Part shown: positions 1-19,676 of the stretch, piece by piece | How the letters are laid out: each line of letters starts with the position of its first letter | Position numbering within the stretch: position 1 is the first letter of the stretch | Position numbers and translations under genes: made by a program | Assembly (NCBI GenBank): GCA_963995525.1 | Contig: OZ023209.1 | Coordinates: forward strand, 8,964,888 to 9,028,887 | Length of the DNA stretch: 64,000 nucleotides | Reading direction: 5' to 3' | Origin: Escarpia spicata | Taxonomy: Eukaryota; Annelida; Polychaeta; Sabellida; Siboglinidae | The notes under the pieces: generated by a model | Told to the model about the DNA's origin: nothing | The model's input: the letters and a program-made list of their open reading frames with translations, nothing else | The model's database searches: none

Positions 1-91
1 ACAAACAGAATACCTGAACCGTGGACTCTAATGGGCCTAGTACACATTAACGGTAAACGTCGACGGAAAGCGGTCAACCCATATCGCTCTA

Positions 92-1695
<1,604 letters not shown>

Positions 1696-1934
1696 ATGAG
1701 AAACATCATTAACCCGGAAATTGCTGAGGAAAAGTGTGGACGGGTGTACAAGCAAAGGTAATGCAGTATACATGTTAACAAATATAAATGTAGAAAGATA
1801 CAGCATGAATCATCTAAAGTATGCAGACAACACAGTAATGATCGCTGAAAACAAATGAAATAGATCTACAACATATTTTAGAAACAATAATCAAGAAAGC
1901 TAGAACAAGGAATGTCTCAGAACAAACAGAATAC
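1696..1934 (+). pseudogene. Non-LTR retrotransposon reverse transcriptase relic (representative copy)
   Basis: Translation with two frame changes gives LINE-type RT pieces in order: N-P-E-I-A-E-E-K-C-G, then N-A-V-Y-M-L after a first shift, then H-L-K-Y-A-D-N-T-V-M-I-A-E, then L-Q-H-I-L-E-T-I-I-K-K-A-R after a second shift. Families of RTE/CR1/Jockey type have Y-A-D-D-T-V-L-I-A-E at the catalytic motif. Here the second Asp is Asn and much of the RT between the first and catalytic blocks is missing. It is antisense to the EGF exon and intronic. Other copies start at 3617, 5535, 7456, 9377, 11298, 13219, 15140, 17061, 18967, 20888, 22806, 24726, 26644, 28562, 30482, 32402, 34322, 36242, 38164, 40085, 42003, 43921, 50296, 52214, 54132, 56050, 57971, 59892, 61813 and 63734. 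Each is about 239 bp, except the one at 17061 (227 bp). Since all copies share the same damage, the relic was already dead before the array expanded. Confidence 0.75.
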
Positions 1935-2012
1935 CGGAACCGTGGCCTCTAATGGGCCTAGTACACATTAACGGTAAAAGTCGACGGAAAGCGGTCAACC
2001 CATATCGCTCTA

Positions 2013-2405
<393 letters not shown>

Positions 2406-4181
2406 TCAACATTTCCATACCGTTATTTGTATTATAATTGTTTGGTCAACTACTACTACTGATAAGAACAGTCAAAGGTGGTTCCCAAAAAAGAATACAG
2501 TGCACCTACCACATGTTCAATCTGATGAATATCAACGTCCAGTGCATATATTAGCACAGAAAACTGTGAGCAAAACCTATGATAACGTCCGTATGTACAG
2601 CCTCTGGAGGATACACCCGGAGTTCTGTCACATATTGTGGATATAGCAATCTTGTTAAACCTTGTCATAAAATGGATTATGAAGCAAACAACAGAAGGAA
2701 CAACAAGCGAAAAAACCATAAAAATTTCTTTGTTTGGGGACGTATACTTCGCTGATTGTTAACCACCTTGTATTACACGCCACATGACATGTAGACAAAG
2801 ACACACACTCGTGGACAGCAGCATCAAATTAGGACGAAACACAAGAATGAAATCCGGTTTGATGGGGCCAAAACATAATTATACATCCGGTATCTCGATT
2901 ATGCATATTTGCAAATCAGAAACTTTGTCTACATGGGAAGCATGCAAAGATGGATGGGTCGCTGTAGACATCAAAAATCGCACGAACACGAACAAGGCCA
3001 GATGTACTTTCTTCGGACTAAAATTGATATGGCGATCCACTATATATTCTAGAATAACAACTTGGATTTGTATTAAGGTTCTATTCTCTCCACATTGGTA
3101 TATGCCTTGGAATACCGGCGTATGACAAATTTAGATCTCATATACCTTTCTGTCATCGAAGTAAGATACTTTCGAAATATCACATGAGAATATTCTGCCA
3201 ACAAAAGAAGTCAAATGTATGAGATCGGAGAAAGGACGATGACAACATAACAAATGTAGCAATGAAATGGGCACCTGAAGGGAACAGAACAAGTGGTGGG
3301 CCAATAAAAAGCGTTCAGAAAGTAGCGTGGAGGAAGAACAATACACAAGATTTGGACCGAAATACGTGGAGCTGCCATGTTTGTGCCTTATGACGATGAG
3401 GATTAATTAGCTATATGTAATATCTGGTTCACCACTTTTTATAAAATTTTGAAGGATGAGTTAAAAAAACATAAAATCTTTGAAAAAAGGAAATTTGCTG
3501 GACCTGTTGATATTACAATTGAAATTATTGAGTGTTGCAGCGTATTTGGTATTTATATATGAACATAATTCTTAAACAAAATAAAGAACCATATATTTTC
3601 GATTATAATGGACAGGATGAGAAACATCATTAACCCGGAAATTGCTGAGGAAAAGTGTGGACGGGTGTACAAGCAAAGGTAATGCAGTATACATGTTAAC
3701 AAATATAAATGTAGAAAGATACAGCATGAATCATCTAAAGTATGCAGACAACACAGTAATGATCGCTGAAAACAAATGAAATAGATCTACAACAGATTTT
3801 AGAAACAATAATCAAGAAAGCTAGAACAAGGAATGTCTCAGAACAAACAGAATACCGGAACCGTGGCCTCTAATGGGCCTAGTACACATTAACGGTAAAA
3901 GTCGACGGAAAGCGGTCAACCCATATCGCTCTAATTGGAATTGATTACTACCGCCTGTACAAACTCGACATCTAGAAGAACCACACGACAGACCTTAGGC
4001 GGAAGTGATCCTCGTTCAATGAAACTGCTCATGGTGCTGACGCTACTTATCTCTAATGTCAATGATTCGCATTCGTTGTCATTTATAGATTTGCTTCGTA
4101 ATAGTTCCAGTATTACGTAAACAATTACACGAAGGCATTGAGAATTACTGTTCTTATAAACAAAACGTGTACAACGCTGAC

Positions 4182-4295
4182 CTGTTTGGCAATTAACACC
4201 CTGGTAACCGGCAGCACAGACGCAGCTGTATTGGTTTATGTCGTCTTCGCAAGTGCCGCCATTTTGACACGGGTTGCTGCTACACTCGTCCACGT
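4182..4295 (-). CDS. EGF exon of unit 3, G19D
   Basis: First copy carrying Asp instead of Gly at residue 19 (E-D-D-I-N-Q-Y). The adjacent hydroxylation Asp18 is unchanged. Unit 3 is a short 1918-bp form and its 3' half resembles that of unit 10. Confidence 0.8.
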
Positions 4296-5851
4296 CTGAA
4301 AACATATTGAATTTCATAAACCAACGTCAACATTTCCATACCGTTATTTGTATTATAATTGTTTGGTCAACTACTACTACTGATAAGAACAGTCAAAGGT
4401 GGTTCCCAAAAAAGAATACAGTGCACCAACCACATGTTCAATCTGATGAATATCAACGTCCAGTGCATATATTAGCACAGAAAACTGTGAGCAAAACCTA
4501 TGATAACGCCCGTATGTACAGCCTCTGGAGGATACACCCGGAGTTCTGTCACATATTGTGGATATAGCAATCTTGTTAAACCTTGTCATAAAATGGATTA
4601 TGAAGCAAACAACAGAAGGAACAACAAGCGGAAAAACCATAACATTTTCTTTGTTTGGGGACGTATACTTCGCTGATTGTTAATCACCTTGTATTACACG
4701 CCACACATGTAGACAAAGACACACACTCGTGGACAGCAGCATCAAATTAGGACGAAACACAAGAATGAAATCCGGTTTGATGGGGCTAAAACATAATTAT
4801 ACATCCGGTATCTCGATTATGCAAATTTGCAAATCAGAAACTTTGTCTACATGGGAAGCATGCAAAGATGGATGGGTCGCTGTAGACATCAAAAATCGCA
4901 CGAACACGAACAAGGCCAGATGTACTTTCTTCGGACTAAAATTGATATGGCGATCCACTATATATTCTAGAATAACAACTTGGATTTGTACTAAGGTTCT
5001 ATTCTCTCCACATTGGTATATGCCTTGGAATACCGGCGTATGACAAATTTAGATCTCATATACCTTTCTCTCATCGAAGTAAGATACTTTCGAAATATCA
5101 CATGAGAATATTCTGCCAACAAAAGAAGTCAAATGTATGAGATCGGAGAAAGGACGATGACAACATAACAAATGTAGCAATGAAATGGGCACCTGAAGGG
5201 AACAGAACAAGTGGTGGGCCAATAAAAAGCGTTCAGAAAGTGGCTTGGAGGAAGAACAATACACAAGATTTGGACCGAAATACGTGGAGCTGCCATGTTT
5301 GTGCCTTATGACGATGAGGATTAATTAGCTATATGTAATATCTGGTTCACCACTTTTTATAACATTTTGAAGGATGAGTTAAAAAAACATAAAATCTTTG
5401 AAAAAAGGAAATTTGCTGGACCTGTTGATATTACAATTGAAATTATTGAGTGTTGCAGCGTATTTGGTATTTATATATGAACATAATTCTTAAACAAAAT
5501 AAAGAACCATATATTTTCGATTATAATGGACAGGATGAGAAACATCATTAACCTGGAAATTGCTGAGGAAAAGTGTGGACGGGGGTACAAGCAAAGGTAA
5601 TGCAGTATACATGTTAACAAATATAAATGTAGAAAATTACAGCATGAATCATCTAAAGTATGCAGACAACACAATAATGTTCGCTGAAAACAAATGAAAT
5701 AGATCAACAACCTATTTTAGAAACAATAATCAAGAAAGCTAGACCAAGGAATGTCTCAGAACAAACAGAATACCTGAACCGTGGACTCTAATGGGCCTAG
5801 TACACATTAACGGTAAACGTCGACGGAAAGCGGTCAACCCATATCGCTCTA

Positions 5852-6244
<393 letters not shown>

Positions 6245-7772
6245 TCAACATTTCCATACTGTTATTTGTATTATAATTGTTTGGTCAACTACTACTACTG
6301 ATAAGAACAGTCAAAGGTGGTTCCCAAAAAAGAAAACAGTGCACCTACCACATGTTCAATCTGATGAATATCAACGTCCAGTGCATATATTAGCACAGAA
6401 AACTGTGAGCAAAACCTATGATAACGCCCGTATGTACAGCCTCTGGAGGATACACCCGGAGTTCTGTCACATATTGTGGATATAGCAATCTTGTTAAACC
6501 TTGTCATAAAATGGATTATGAAGCAAACAACAGAAGGAACAACAAGCGGAAAAACCATAACATTTTCTTTGTTTGGGGACGTATACTTCGCTGATTGTTA
6601 ACCACCTTGTATTACACGCCACATGACATGTAGACAAAGACACACACTCGTGGACAGCAGCATCAAATTAGGACGAAACACAAGAATGAAATCCGATTTG
6701 ATGGGGCCAAAACATAATTATACATCCGGTATCTCGATTATGCATATTTGCAAATCAGAAACTTTGTCTACATGGGAAGCATGCAAAGATGGATGGGTCG
6801 CTGTAGACATCAAAAATCGCACGAACACGAACAAGGCCAGATGTACTTTCTTCGGACTAAAATTGATATGGCGATCCACTATATATTCTAGAATAACAAC
6901 TTGGATTTGTATTAAGGTTCTATTCTCTCCACATTGGTATATGCCTTGGAATACCGGCGTATGACAAATTTAGATCTCATATACCTTTCTGTCATCGAAG
7001 TAAGATACTTTCGAAATATCACATGAGAATATTCTGCCAACAAAAGAAGTCAAATGTATGAGATCGGAGAAAGGACGATGACAACATAACAAATGTAGCA
7101 ATGAAATGGGCACCTGAAGGGAACAGAACAAGTGGTGGGCCAATAAAAAGCGTTCAGAAAGTGGCGTGGAGGAAGAACAATACACAAGATTTGGACCGAA
7201 ATACGTGGAGCTGCCATGTTTGTGCCTTATGACGATGAGGATTAATTAGCTATATGTAATATCTGGTTCACCACTTTTTATAACATTTTGAAGGATGAGT
7301 TAAAAAAACATAAAATCTTTGAAAAAAGGAAATTTGCTGGACCTGTTGATATTACAATTGAAATTATTGAGTGTTGCAGCGTATTTGGTATTTATATATG
7401 AACATAATTCTTAAACAAAATAAAGAACCATATATTTTCGATTATAATGGACAGGATGAGAAACATCATTAACCCGGAAATTGCTGAGGAAAAGTGTGGA
7501 CGGGGGTACAAGCAAAGGTAATGCAGTATACATGTTAACAAATATAAATGTAGAAAGATACAGCATGAATCATCTAAAGTATGCAGACAACACAGTAATG
7601 ATCGCTGAAAACAAATGAAATAGATCTACAACAGATTTTAGAAACAATAATCAAGAAAGCTAGAACAAGGAATGTCTCAGAACAAACAGAATACCGGAAC
7701 CGTGGCCTCTAATGGGCCTAGTACACATTAACGGTAAAAGTCGACGGAAAGCGGTCAACCCATATCGCTCTA

Positions 7773-8165
<393 letters not shown>

Positions 8166-9693
8166 TCAACATTTCCATACCGTTATTTGTATTATAATTG
8201 TTTGGTCAACTACTACTACTGATAAGAACAGTCAAAGGTGGTTCCCTAAAAAGAATACAGTGCACCTACCACATGTTCAATCTGATGAATATCAACGTCC
8301 AGTGCATATATTAGCACAGAAAACTGTGAGCAAAACCTATGATAACGTCCGTATGTACAGCCTCTGGAGGATACACCCGGAGTTCTGTCACATATTGTGG
8401 ATATAGCAATCTTGTTAAACCTTGTCATAAAATGGATTATGAAGCAAACAACAGAAGGAACAACAAGCGGAAAAACCATAACATTTTCTTTGTTTGGGGA
8501 CGTATACTTCGCTGATTGTTAACCACCTTGTATTACACGCCACATGACATGTAGACAAAGACACACACTCGTGGACAGCAGCATCAAATTAGGACGAAAC
8601 ACAAGAATGAAATCCGATTTGATGGGGCCAAAACATAATTATACATCCGGTATCTCGATTATGCATATTTGCAAATCAGAAACTTTGTCTACATGGGAAG
8701 CATGCAAAGATGGATGGGTCGCTGTAGACATCAAAAATCGCACGAACACGAACAAGGCCAGATGTACTTTCTTCGGACTAAAATTGATATGGCGATCCAC
8801 TATATATTCTAGAATAACAACTTGGATTTGTATTAAGGTTCTATTCTCTCCACATTGGTATATGCCTTGGAATACCGGCGTATGACAAATTTAGATCTCA
8901 TATACCTTTCTGTCATCGAAGTAAGATACTTTCGAAATATCACATGAGAATATTCTGCCAACAAAAGAAGTCAAATGTATGAGATCGGAGAAAGGACGAT
9001 GACAACATAACAAATGTAGCAATGAAATGGGCACCTGAAGGGAACAGAACAAGTGGTGGGCCAATAAAAAGCGTTCAGAAAGTGGCGTGGAGGAAGAACA
9101 ATACACAAGATTTGGACCGAAATACGTGGAGCTGCCATGTTTGTGCCTTATGACGATGAGGATTAATTAGCTATATGTAATATCTGGTTCACCACTTTTT
9201 ATAACATTTTGAAGGATGAGTTAAAAAAACATAAAATCTTTGAAAAAAGGAAATTTGCTGGACCTGTTGATATTACAATTGAAATTATTGAGTGTTGCAG
9301 CGTATTTGGTATTTATATATGAACATAATTCTTAAACAAAATAAAGAACCATATATTTTCGATTATAATGGACAGGATGAGAAACATCATTAACCCGGAA
9401 ATTGCTGAGGAAAAGTGTGGACGGGGGTACAAGCAAAGGTAATGCAGTATACATGTTAACAAATATAAATGTAGAAAGATACAGCATGAATCATCTAAAG
9501 TATGCAGACAACACAGTAATGATCGCTGAAAACAAATGAAATAGATCTACAACAGATTTTAGAAACAATAATCAAGAAAGCTAGAACAAGGAATGTCTCA
9601 GAACAAACAGAATACCGGAACCGTGGCCTCTAATGGGCCTAGTACACATTAACGGTAAAAGTCGACGGAAAGCGGTCAACCCATATCGCTCTA

Positions 9694-10086
<393 letters not shown>

Positions 10087-11614
10087 TCAACATTTCCATA
10101 CCGTTATTTGTATTATAATTGTTTGGTCAACTACTACTACTGATAAGAACAGTCAAAGGTGGTTCCCAAAAAAGAATACAGTGCACCTACCACATGTTCA
10201 ATCTGATGAATATCAACGTCCAGTGCATATATTAGCACAGAAAACTGTGAGCAAAACCTATGATAACGTCCGTATGTACAGCCTCTGGAGGATACACCCG
10301 GAGTTCTGTCACATATTGTGGATATAGCAATCTTGTTAAACCTTGTCATAAAATGGATTATGAAGCAAACAACAGAAGGAACAACAAGCGGAAAAACCAT
10401 AACATTTTCTTTGTTTGGGGACGTATACTTCGCTGATTGTTAACCACCTTGTATTACACGCCACATGACATGTAGACAAAGACACACACTCGTGGACAGC
10501 AGCATCAAATTAGGACGAAACACAAGAATGAAATCCGATTTGATGGGGCCAAAACATAATTATACATCCGGTATCTCGATTATGCATATTTGCAAATCAG
10601 AAACTTTGTCTACATGGGAAGCATGCAAAGATGGATGGGTCGCTGTAGACATCAAAAATCGCACGAACACGAACAAGGCCAGATGTACTTTCTTCGGACT
10701 AAAATTGATATGGCGATCCACTATATATTCTAGAATAACAACTTGGATTTGTATTAAGGTTCTATTCTCTCCACATTGGTATATGCCTTGGAATACCGGC
10801 GTATGACAAATTTAGATCTCATATACCTTTCTGTCATCGAAGTAAGATACTTTCGAAATATCACATGAGAATATTCTGCCAACAAAAGAAGTCAAATGTA
10901 TGAGATCGGAGAAAGGACGATGACAACATAACAAATGTAGCAATGAAATGGGCACCTGAAGGGAACAGAACAAGTGGTGGGCCAATAAAAAGCGTTCAGA
11001 AAGTGGCGTGGAGGAAGAACAATACACAAGATTTGGACCGAAATACGTGGAGCTGCCATGTTTGTGCCTTATGACGATGAGGATTAATTAGCTATATGTA
11101 ATATCTGGTTCACCACTTTTTATAACATTTTGAAGGATGAGTTAAAAAAACATAAAATCTTTGAAAAAAGGAAATTTGCTGGACCTGTTGATATTACAAT
11201 TGAAATTATTGAGTGTTGCAGCGTATTTGGTATTTATATATGAACATAATTCTTAAACAAAATAAAGAACCATATATTTTCGATTATAATGGACAGGATG
11301 AGAAACATCATTAACCCGGAAATTGCTGAGGAAAAGTGTGGACGGGGGTACAAGCAAAGGTAATGCAGTATACATGTTAACAAATATAAATGTAGAAAGA
11401 TACAGCATGAATCATCTAAAGTATGCAGACAACACAGTAATGATCGCTGAAAACAAATGAAATAGATCTACAACAGATTTTAGAAACAATAATCAAGAAA
11501 GCTAGAACAAGGAATGTCTCAGAACAAACAGAATACCGGAACCGTGGCCTCTAATGGGCCTAGTACACATTAACGGTAAAAGTCGACGGAAAGCGGTCAA
11601 CCCATATCGCTCTA

Positions 11615-12007
<393 letters not shown>

Positions 12008-13535
12008 TCAACATTTCCATACCGTTATTTGTATTATAATTGTTTGGTCAACTACTACTACTGATAAGAACAGTCAAAGGTGGTTCCCAAAAAAGAATAC
12101 AGTGCACCTACCACATGTTCAATCTGATGAATATCAACGTCCAGTGCATATATTAGCACAGAAAACTGTGAGCAAAACCTATGATAACGTCCGTATGTAC
12201 AGCCTCTGGAGGATACACCCGGAGTTCTGTCACATATTGTGGATATAGCAATCTTGTTAAACCTTGTCATAAAATGGATTATGAAGCAAACAACAGAAGG
12301 AACAACAAGCGGAAAAACCATAACATTTTCTTTGTTTGGGGACGTATACTTCGCTGATTGTTAACCACCTTGTATTACACGCCACATGACATGTAGACAA
12401 AGACACACACTCGTGGACAGCAGCATCAAATTAGGACGAAACACAAGAATGAAATCCGATTTGATGGGGCCAAAACATAATTATACATCCGGTATCTCGA
12501 TTATGCATATTTGCAAATCAGAAACTTTGTCTACATGGGAAGCATGCAAAGATGGATGGGTCGCTGTAGACATCAAAAATCGCACGAACACGAACAAGGC
12601 CAGATGTACTTTCTTCGGACTAAAATTGATATGGCGATCCACTATATATTCTAGAATAACAACTTGGATTTGTATTAAGGTTCTATTCTCTCCACATTGG
12701 TATATGCCTTGGAATACCGGCGTATGACAAATTTAGATCTCATATACCTTTCTGTCATCGAAGTAAGATACTTTCGAAATATCACATGAGAATATTCTGC
12801 CAACAAAAGAAGTCAAATGTATGAGATCGGAGAAAGGACGATGACAACATAACAAATGTAGCAATGAAATGGGCACCTGAAGGGAACAGAACAAGTGGTG
12901 GGCCAATAAAAAGCGTTCAGAAAGTGGCGTGGAGGAAGAACAATACACAAGATTTGGACCGAAATACGTGGAGCTGCCATGTTTGTGCCTTATGACGATG
13001 AGGATTAATTAGCTATATGTAATATCTGGTTCACCACTTTTTATAACATTTTGAAGGATGAGTTAAAAAAACATAAAATCTTTGAAAAAAGGAAATTTGC
13101 TGGACCTGTTGATATTACAATTGAAATTATTGAGTGTTGCAGCGTATTTGGTATTTATATATGAACATAATTCTTAAACAAAATAAAGAACCATATATTT
13201 TCGATTATAATGGACAGGATGAGAAACATCATTAACCCGGAAATTGCTGAGGAAAAGTGTGGACGGGGGTACAAGCAAAGGTAATGCAGTATACATGTTA
13301 ACAAATATAAATGTAGAAAGATACAGCATGAATCATCTAAAGTATGCAGACAACACAGTAATGATCGCTGAAAACAAATGAAATAGATCTACAACAGATT
13401 TTAGAAACAATAATCAAGAAAGCTAGAACAAGGAATGTCTCAGAACAAACAGAATACCGGAACCGTGGCCTCTAATGGGCCTAGTACACATTAACGGTAA
13501 AAGTCGACGGAAAGCGGTCAACCCATATCGCTCTA

Positions 13536-13928
<393 letters not shown>

Positions 13929-15456
13929 TCAACATTTCCATACCGTTATTTGTATTATAATTGTTTGGTCAACTACTACTACTGATAAGAACAGTCAAAG
14001 GTGGTTCCCAAAAAAGAATACAGTGCACCTACCACATGTTCAATCTGATGAATATCAACGTCCAGTGCATATATTAGCACAGAAAACTGTGAGCAAAACC
14101 TATGATAACGTCCGTATGTACAGCCTCTGGAGGATACACCCGGAGTTCTGTCACATATTGTGGATATAGCAATCTTGTTAAACCTTGTCATAAAATGGAT
14201 TATGAAGCAAACAACAGAAGGAACAACAAACGGAAAAACCATAAAATTTTCTTTGTTTGGGGACGTATACTTCGCTGATTGTTAACCACCTTGTATTACA
14301 CGCCACATGACATGTAGACAAAGACACACACTCGTGGACAGCAGCATCAAATTAGGACGAAACACAAAAATGAAATCCGATTTGATGGGGCCAAAACATA
14401 ATTATACATCCGGTATCTCGATTATGCATATTTGCAAATCAGAAACTTTGTCTACATGGGAAGCATGCAAAGATGGATGGGTCGCTGTAGACATCAAAAA
14501 TCGCACGAACACGAACAAGGCCAGATGTACTTTCTTCGGACTAAAATTGATATGGCGATCCACTATATATTCTAGAATAACAACTTGGATTTGTACTAAG
14601 GTTCTATTCTCTCCACATTGGTATATGCCTTGGAATACCGGCGTATGACAAATTTAGATCTCATATACCTTTCTGTCATCGAAGTAAGATACTTTCGAAA
14701 TATCACATGAGAATATTCTGCCAACAAAAGAAGTCAAATGTATGAGATCGGAGAAAGGACGATGACAACATAACAAATGTAGCAATGAAATGGGCACCTG
14801 AAGGGAACAGAACAAGTGGTGGGCCAATAAAAAGCGTTCAGAAAGTGGCGTGGAGGAAGAACAATACACAAGATTTGGACCGAAATACGTGGAGCTGCCA
14901 TGTTTGTGCCTTATGACGATGAGGATTAATTAGCTATATGTAATATCTGGTTCACCACTTTTTATAAAATGTTGAAGGATGAGTTAAAAAAACATAAAAT
15001 CTTTGAAAAAAGGAAATTTGCTGGACCTGTTGATATTACAATTGAAATTATTGAGTGTTGCAGCGTATTTGGTATTTATATATGAACATAATTCTTAAAC
15101 AAAATAAAGAACCATATATTTCCGATTATAATGGACAGGATGAGAAACATCATTAACCCGGAAATTTCTGAGGAAAAGTGTGGACGGGGGTACAAGCAAA
15201 GGTAATGCAGTATACATGTTAACAAATATAAATGTAGAAAGATACAGCATGAATCATCTAAAGTATGCAGACAACACAGTAATGATCGCTGAAAACAAAT
15301 GAAATAGATCTACAACATATTTTAGAAACAATAATCAAGAAAGCTAGAACAAGGAATGTCTCAGAACAAACAGAATACCGGAACCGTGGCCTCTAATGGG
15401 CCTAGTACACATTAACGGTAAAAGTCGACGGAAAGCGGTCAACCCATATCGCTCTA

Positions 15457-15849
<393 letters not shown>

Positions 15850-17060
15850 TCAACATTTCCATACCGTTATTTGTATTATAATTGTTTGGTCAACTACTAC
15901 TACTGATAAGAACAGTCAAAGGTGGTTCCCAAAAAAGAATACAGTGCACCTACCACATGTTCAATCTGATGAATATCAACGTCCAGTGCATATATTAGCA
16001 CAGAAAACTGTGAGCAAAACCTATGATAACGTCCGTATGTACAGCCTCTGGAGGATACACCCGGAGTTCTGTCACATATTGTGGATATAGCAATCTTGTT
16101 AAACCTTGTCATAAAATGGATTATGAAGCAAACAACAGAAGGAACAACAAGCGAAAAAACCATAAAATTTTCTTTGTTTGGGGACGTATACTTCGCTGAT
16201 TGTTAACCACCTTGTATTACACGCCACATGACATGTAGACAAAGACACACACTCGTGGACAGCAGCATCAAATTAGGACGAAACACAAAAATGAAATCCG
16301 ATTTGATGGGGCTAAAACATAATTATACATCCGGTATCTCGATTATGCATATTTGCAAATCAGAAACTTTGTCTACATGGGAAGCATGCAAAGATGGATG
16401 GGTCGCTGTAGACATCAAAAATCGCACGAACACGAACAAGGCCAGATGTACTTTCTTCGGACTAAAATTGATATGGCGATCCACTATATATTCTAGAATA
16501 ACAACTTGGATTTGTATTAAGGTTCTATTCTCTCCACATTGGTATATGCCTTGGAATACCGGCGTATGACAAATTTAGATCTCATATACCTTTCTGTCAT
16601 CGAAGTAAGATACTTTCGAAATATCACATGAGAATATTCTGCCAACAAAAGAAGTCAAATGTATGAGATCGGAGAAAGGACGATGACAACATAACAAATG
16701 TAGCAATGAAATGGGCACCTGAAGGGAACAGAACAAGTGGTGGGCCAATAAAAAGCGTTCAGAAAGTGGCGTGGAGGAAGAACAATACACAAGATTTGGA
16801 CCGAAATACGTGGAGCTGCCATGTTTGTGCCTTATGACGATGAGGATTAATTAGCTATATGTAATATCTGGTTCACCACTTTTTATAAAATGTTGAAGGA
16901 TGAGTTAAAAAAACATAAAATCTTTGAAAAAAGGAAATTTGCTGGACCTGTTGATATTACAATTGAAATTATTGAGTGTTGCAGCGTATTTGGTATTTAT
17001 ATATGAACATAATTCTTAAACAAAATAAAGAACCATATATTTCCGATTATAATGGACAGG

Positions 17061-17287
17061 ATGAGAAACATCATTAACCCGGAAATTGTGGACGGGGGGT
17101 ACAAGCAAAGGTAATGCAGTATACATGTTAACAAATATAAATGTAGAAAGATACAGCATGAATCATCTAAAGTATGCAGACAACACAGTAATGATCGCTG
17201 AAAACAAATGAAATAGATCTACAACATATTTTAGAAACAATAATCAAGAAAGCTAGAACAAGGAATGTCTCAGAACAAACAGAATAC
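17061..17287 (+). pseudogene. LINE relic copy with private 12-bp net deletion
   Basis: Near 17088, 13 bp are missing between two TG dinucleotides and one extra G is present in the following G run. This explains the 1909-bp length of unit 9. No other unit shares it. Confidence 0.75.
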
Positions 17288-17365
17288 CGGAACCGTGGCC
17301 TCTAATGGGCCTAGTACACATTAACGGTAAAAGTCGACGGAAAGCGGTCAACCCATATCGCTCTA

Positions 17366-17758
<393 letters not shown>

Positions 17759-19283
17759 TCAACATTTCCATACCGTTATTTGTATTATAATTGTTTGGTC
17801 AACTACTACTACTGATAAGAACAGTCAAAGGTGGTTCCCAAAAAAGAATACAGTGCACCTACCACATGTTCAATCTGATGAATATCAACGTCCAGTGCAT
17901 ATATTAGCACAGAAAACTGTGAGCAAAACCTATGATAACGCCCGTATGTACAGCCTCTGGAGGATACACCCGGAGTTCTGTCACATATTGTGGATATAGC
18001 AATCTTGTTAAACCTTGTCATAAAATGGATTATGAAGCAAACAACAGAAGGAACAACAAGCGGAAAAACCATAACATTTTCTTTGTTTGGGGACGTATAC
18101 TTCGCTGATTGTTAATAACCTTGTATTACACGCCACACATGTAGACAAAGACACACACTCGTGGACAGCAGCATCAAATTAGGACGAAACACAAGAATGA
18201 AATCCGATTTGATGGGGCTAAAACATAATTATACATCCGGTATCTCGATTATGCAAATTTGCAAATCAGAAACTTTGTCTACATGGGAAGCATGCAAAGA
18301 TGGATGGGTCGCTGTAGACATCAAAAATCGCACGAACACGAACAAGGCCAGATGTACTTTCTTCGGACTAAAATTGATATGGCGATCCACTATATATTCT
18401 AGAATAACAACTTGGATTTGTACTAAGGTTCTATTCTCTCCACATTGGTATATGCCTTGGAATACCGGCGTATGACAAATTTAGATCTCATATACCTTTC
18501 TGTCATCGAAGTAAGATACTTTCGAAATATCACATGAGAATATTCTGCCAACAAAAGAAGTCAAATGTATGAGATCGGAGAAAGGACGATGACAACATAA
18601 CAAATGTAGCAATGAAATGGGCACCTGAAGGGAACAGAACAAGTGGTGGGCCAATAAAAAGCGTTCAGAAAGTGGCTTGGAGGAAGAACAATACACAAGA
18701 TTTGGACCGAAATACGTGGAGCTGCCATGTTTGTGCCTTATGACGATGAGGATTAATTAGCTATATGTAATATCTGGTTCACCACTTTTTATAACATTTT
18801 GAAGGATGAGTTAAAAAAACATAAAATCTTTGAAAAAAGGAAATTTGCTGGACCTGTTGATATTACAATTGAAATTATTGAGTGTTGCAGCGTATTTGGT
18901 ATTTATATATGAACATAATTCTTAAACAAAATAAAGAACCATATATTTTCGATTATAATGGACAGGATGAGAAACATCATTAACCTGGAAATTGCTGAGG
19001 AAAAGTGTGGACGGGGGTACAAGCAAAGGTAATGCAGTATACATGTTAACAAATATAAATGTAGAAAATTACAGCATGAATCATCTAAAGTATGCAGACA
19101 ACACAGTAATGATCGCTGAAAACAAATGAAATAGATCTACAACCTATTTTAAAAACAATAATCAAGAAAGCTAGACCAAGGAATGTCTCAGAACAAACAG
19201 AATACCGGAACCGTGGCCTCTAATGGGCCTAGTACACATTAACGGTAAACGTCGACGGAAAGCGGTCAACCCATATCGCTCTA

Positions 19284-19676
<393 letters not shown>

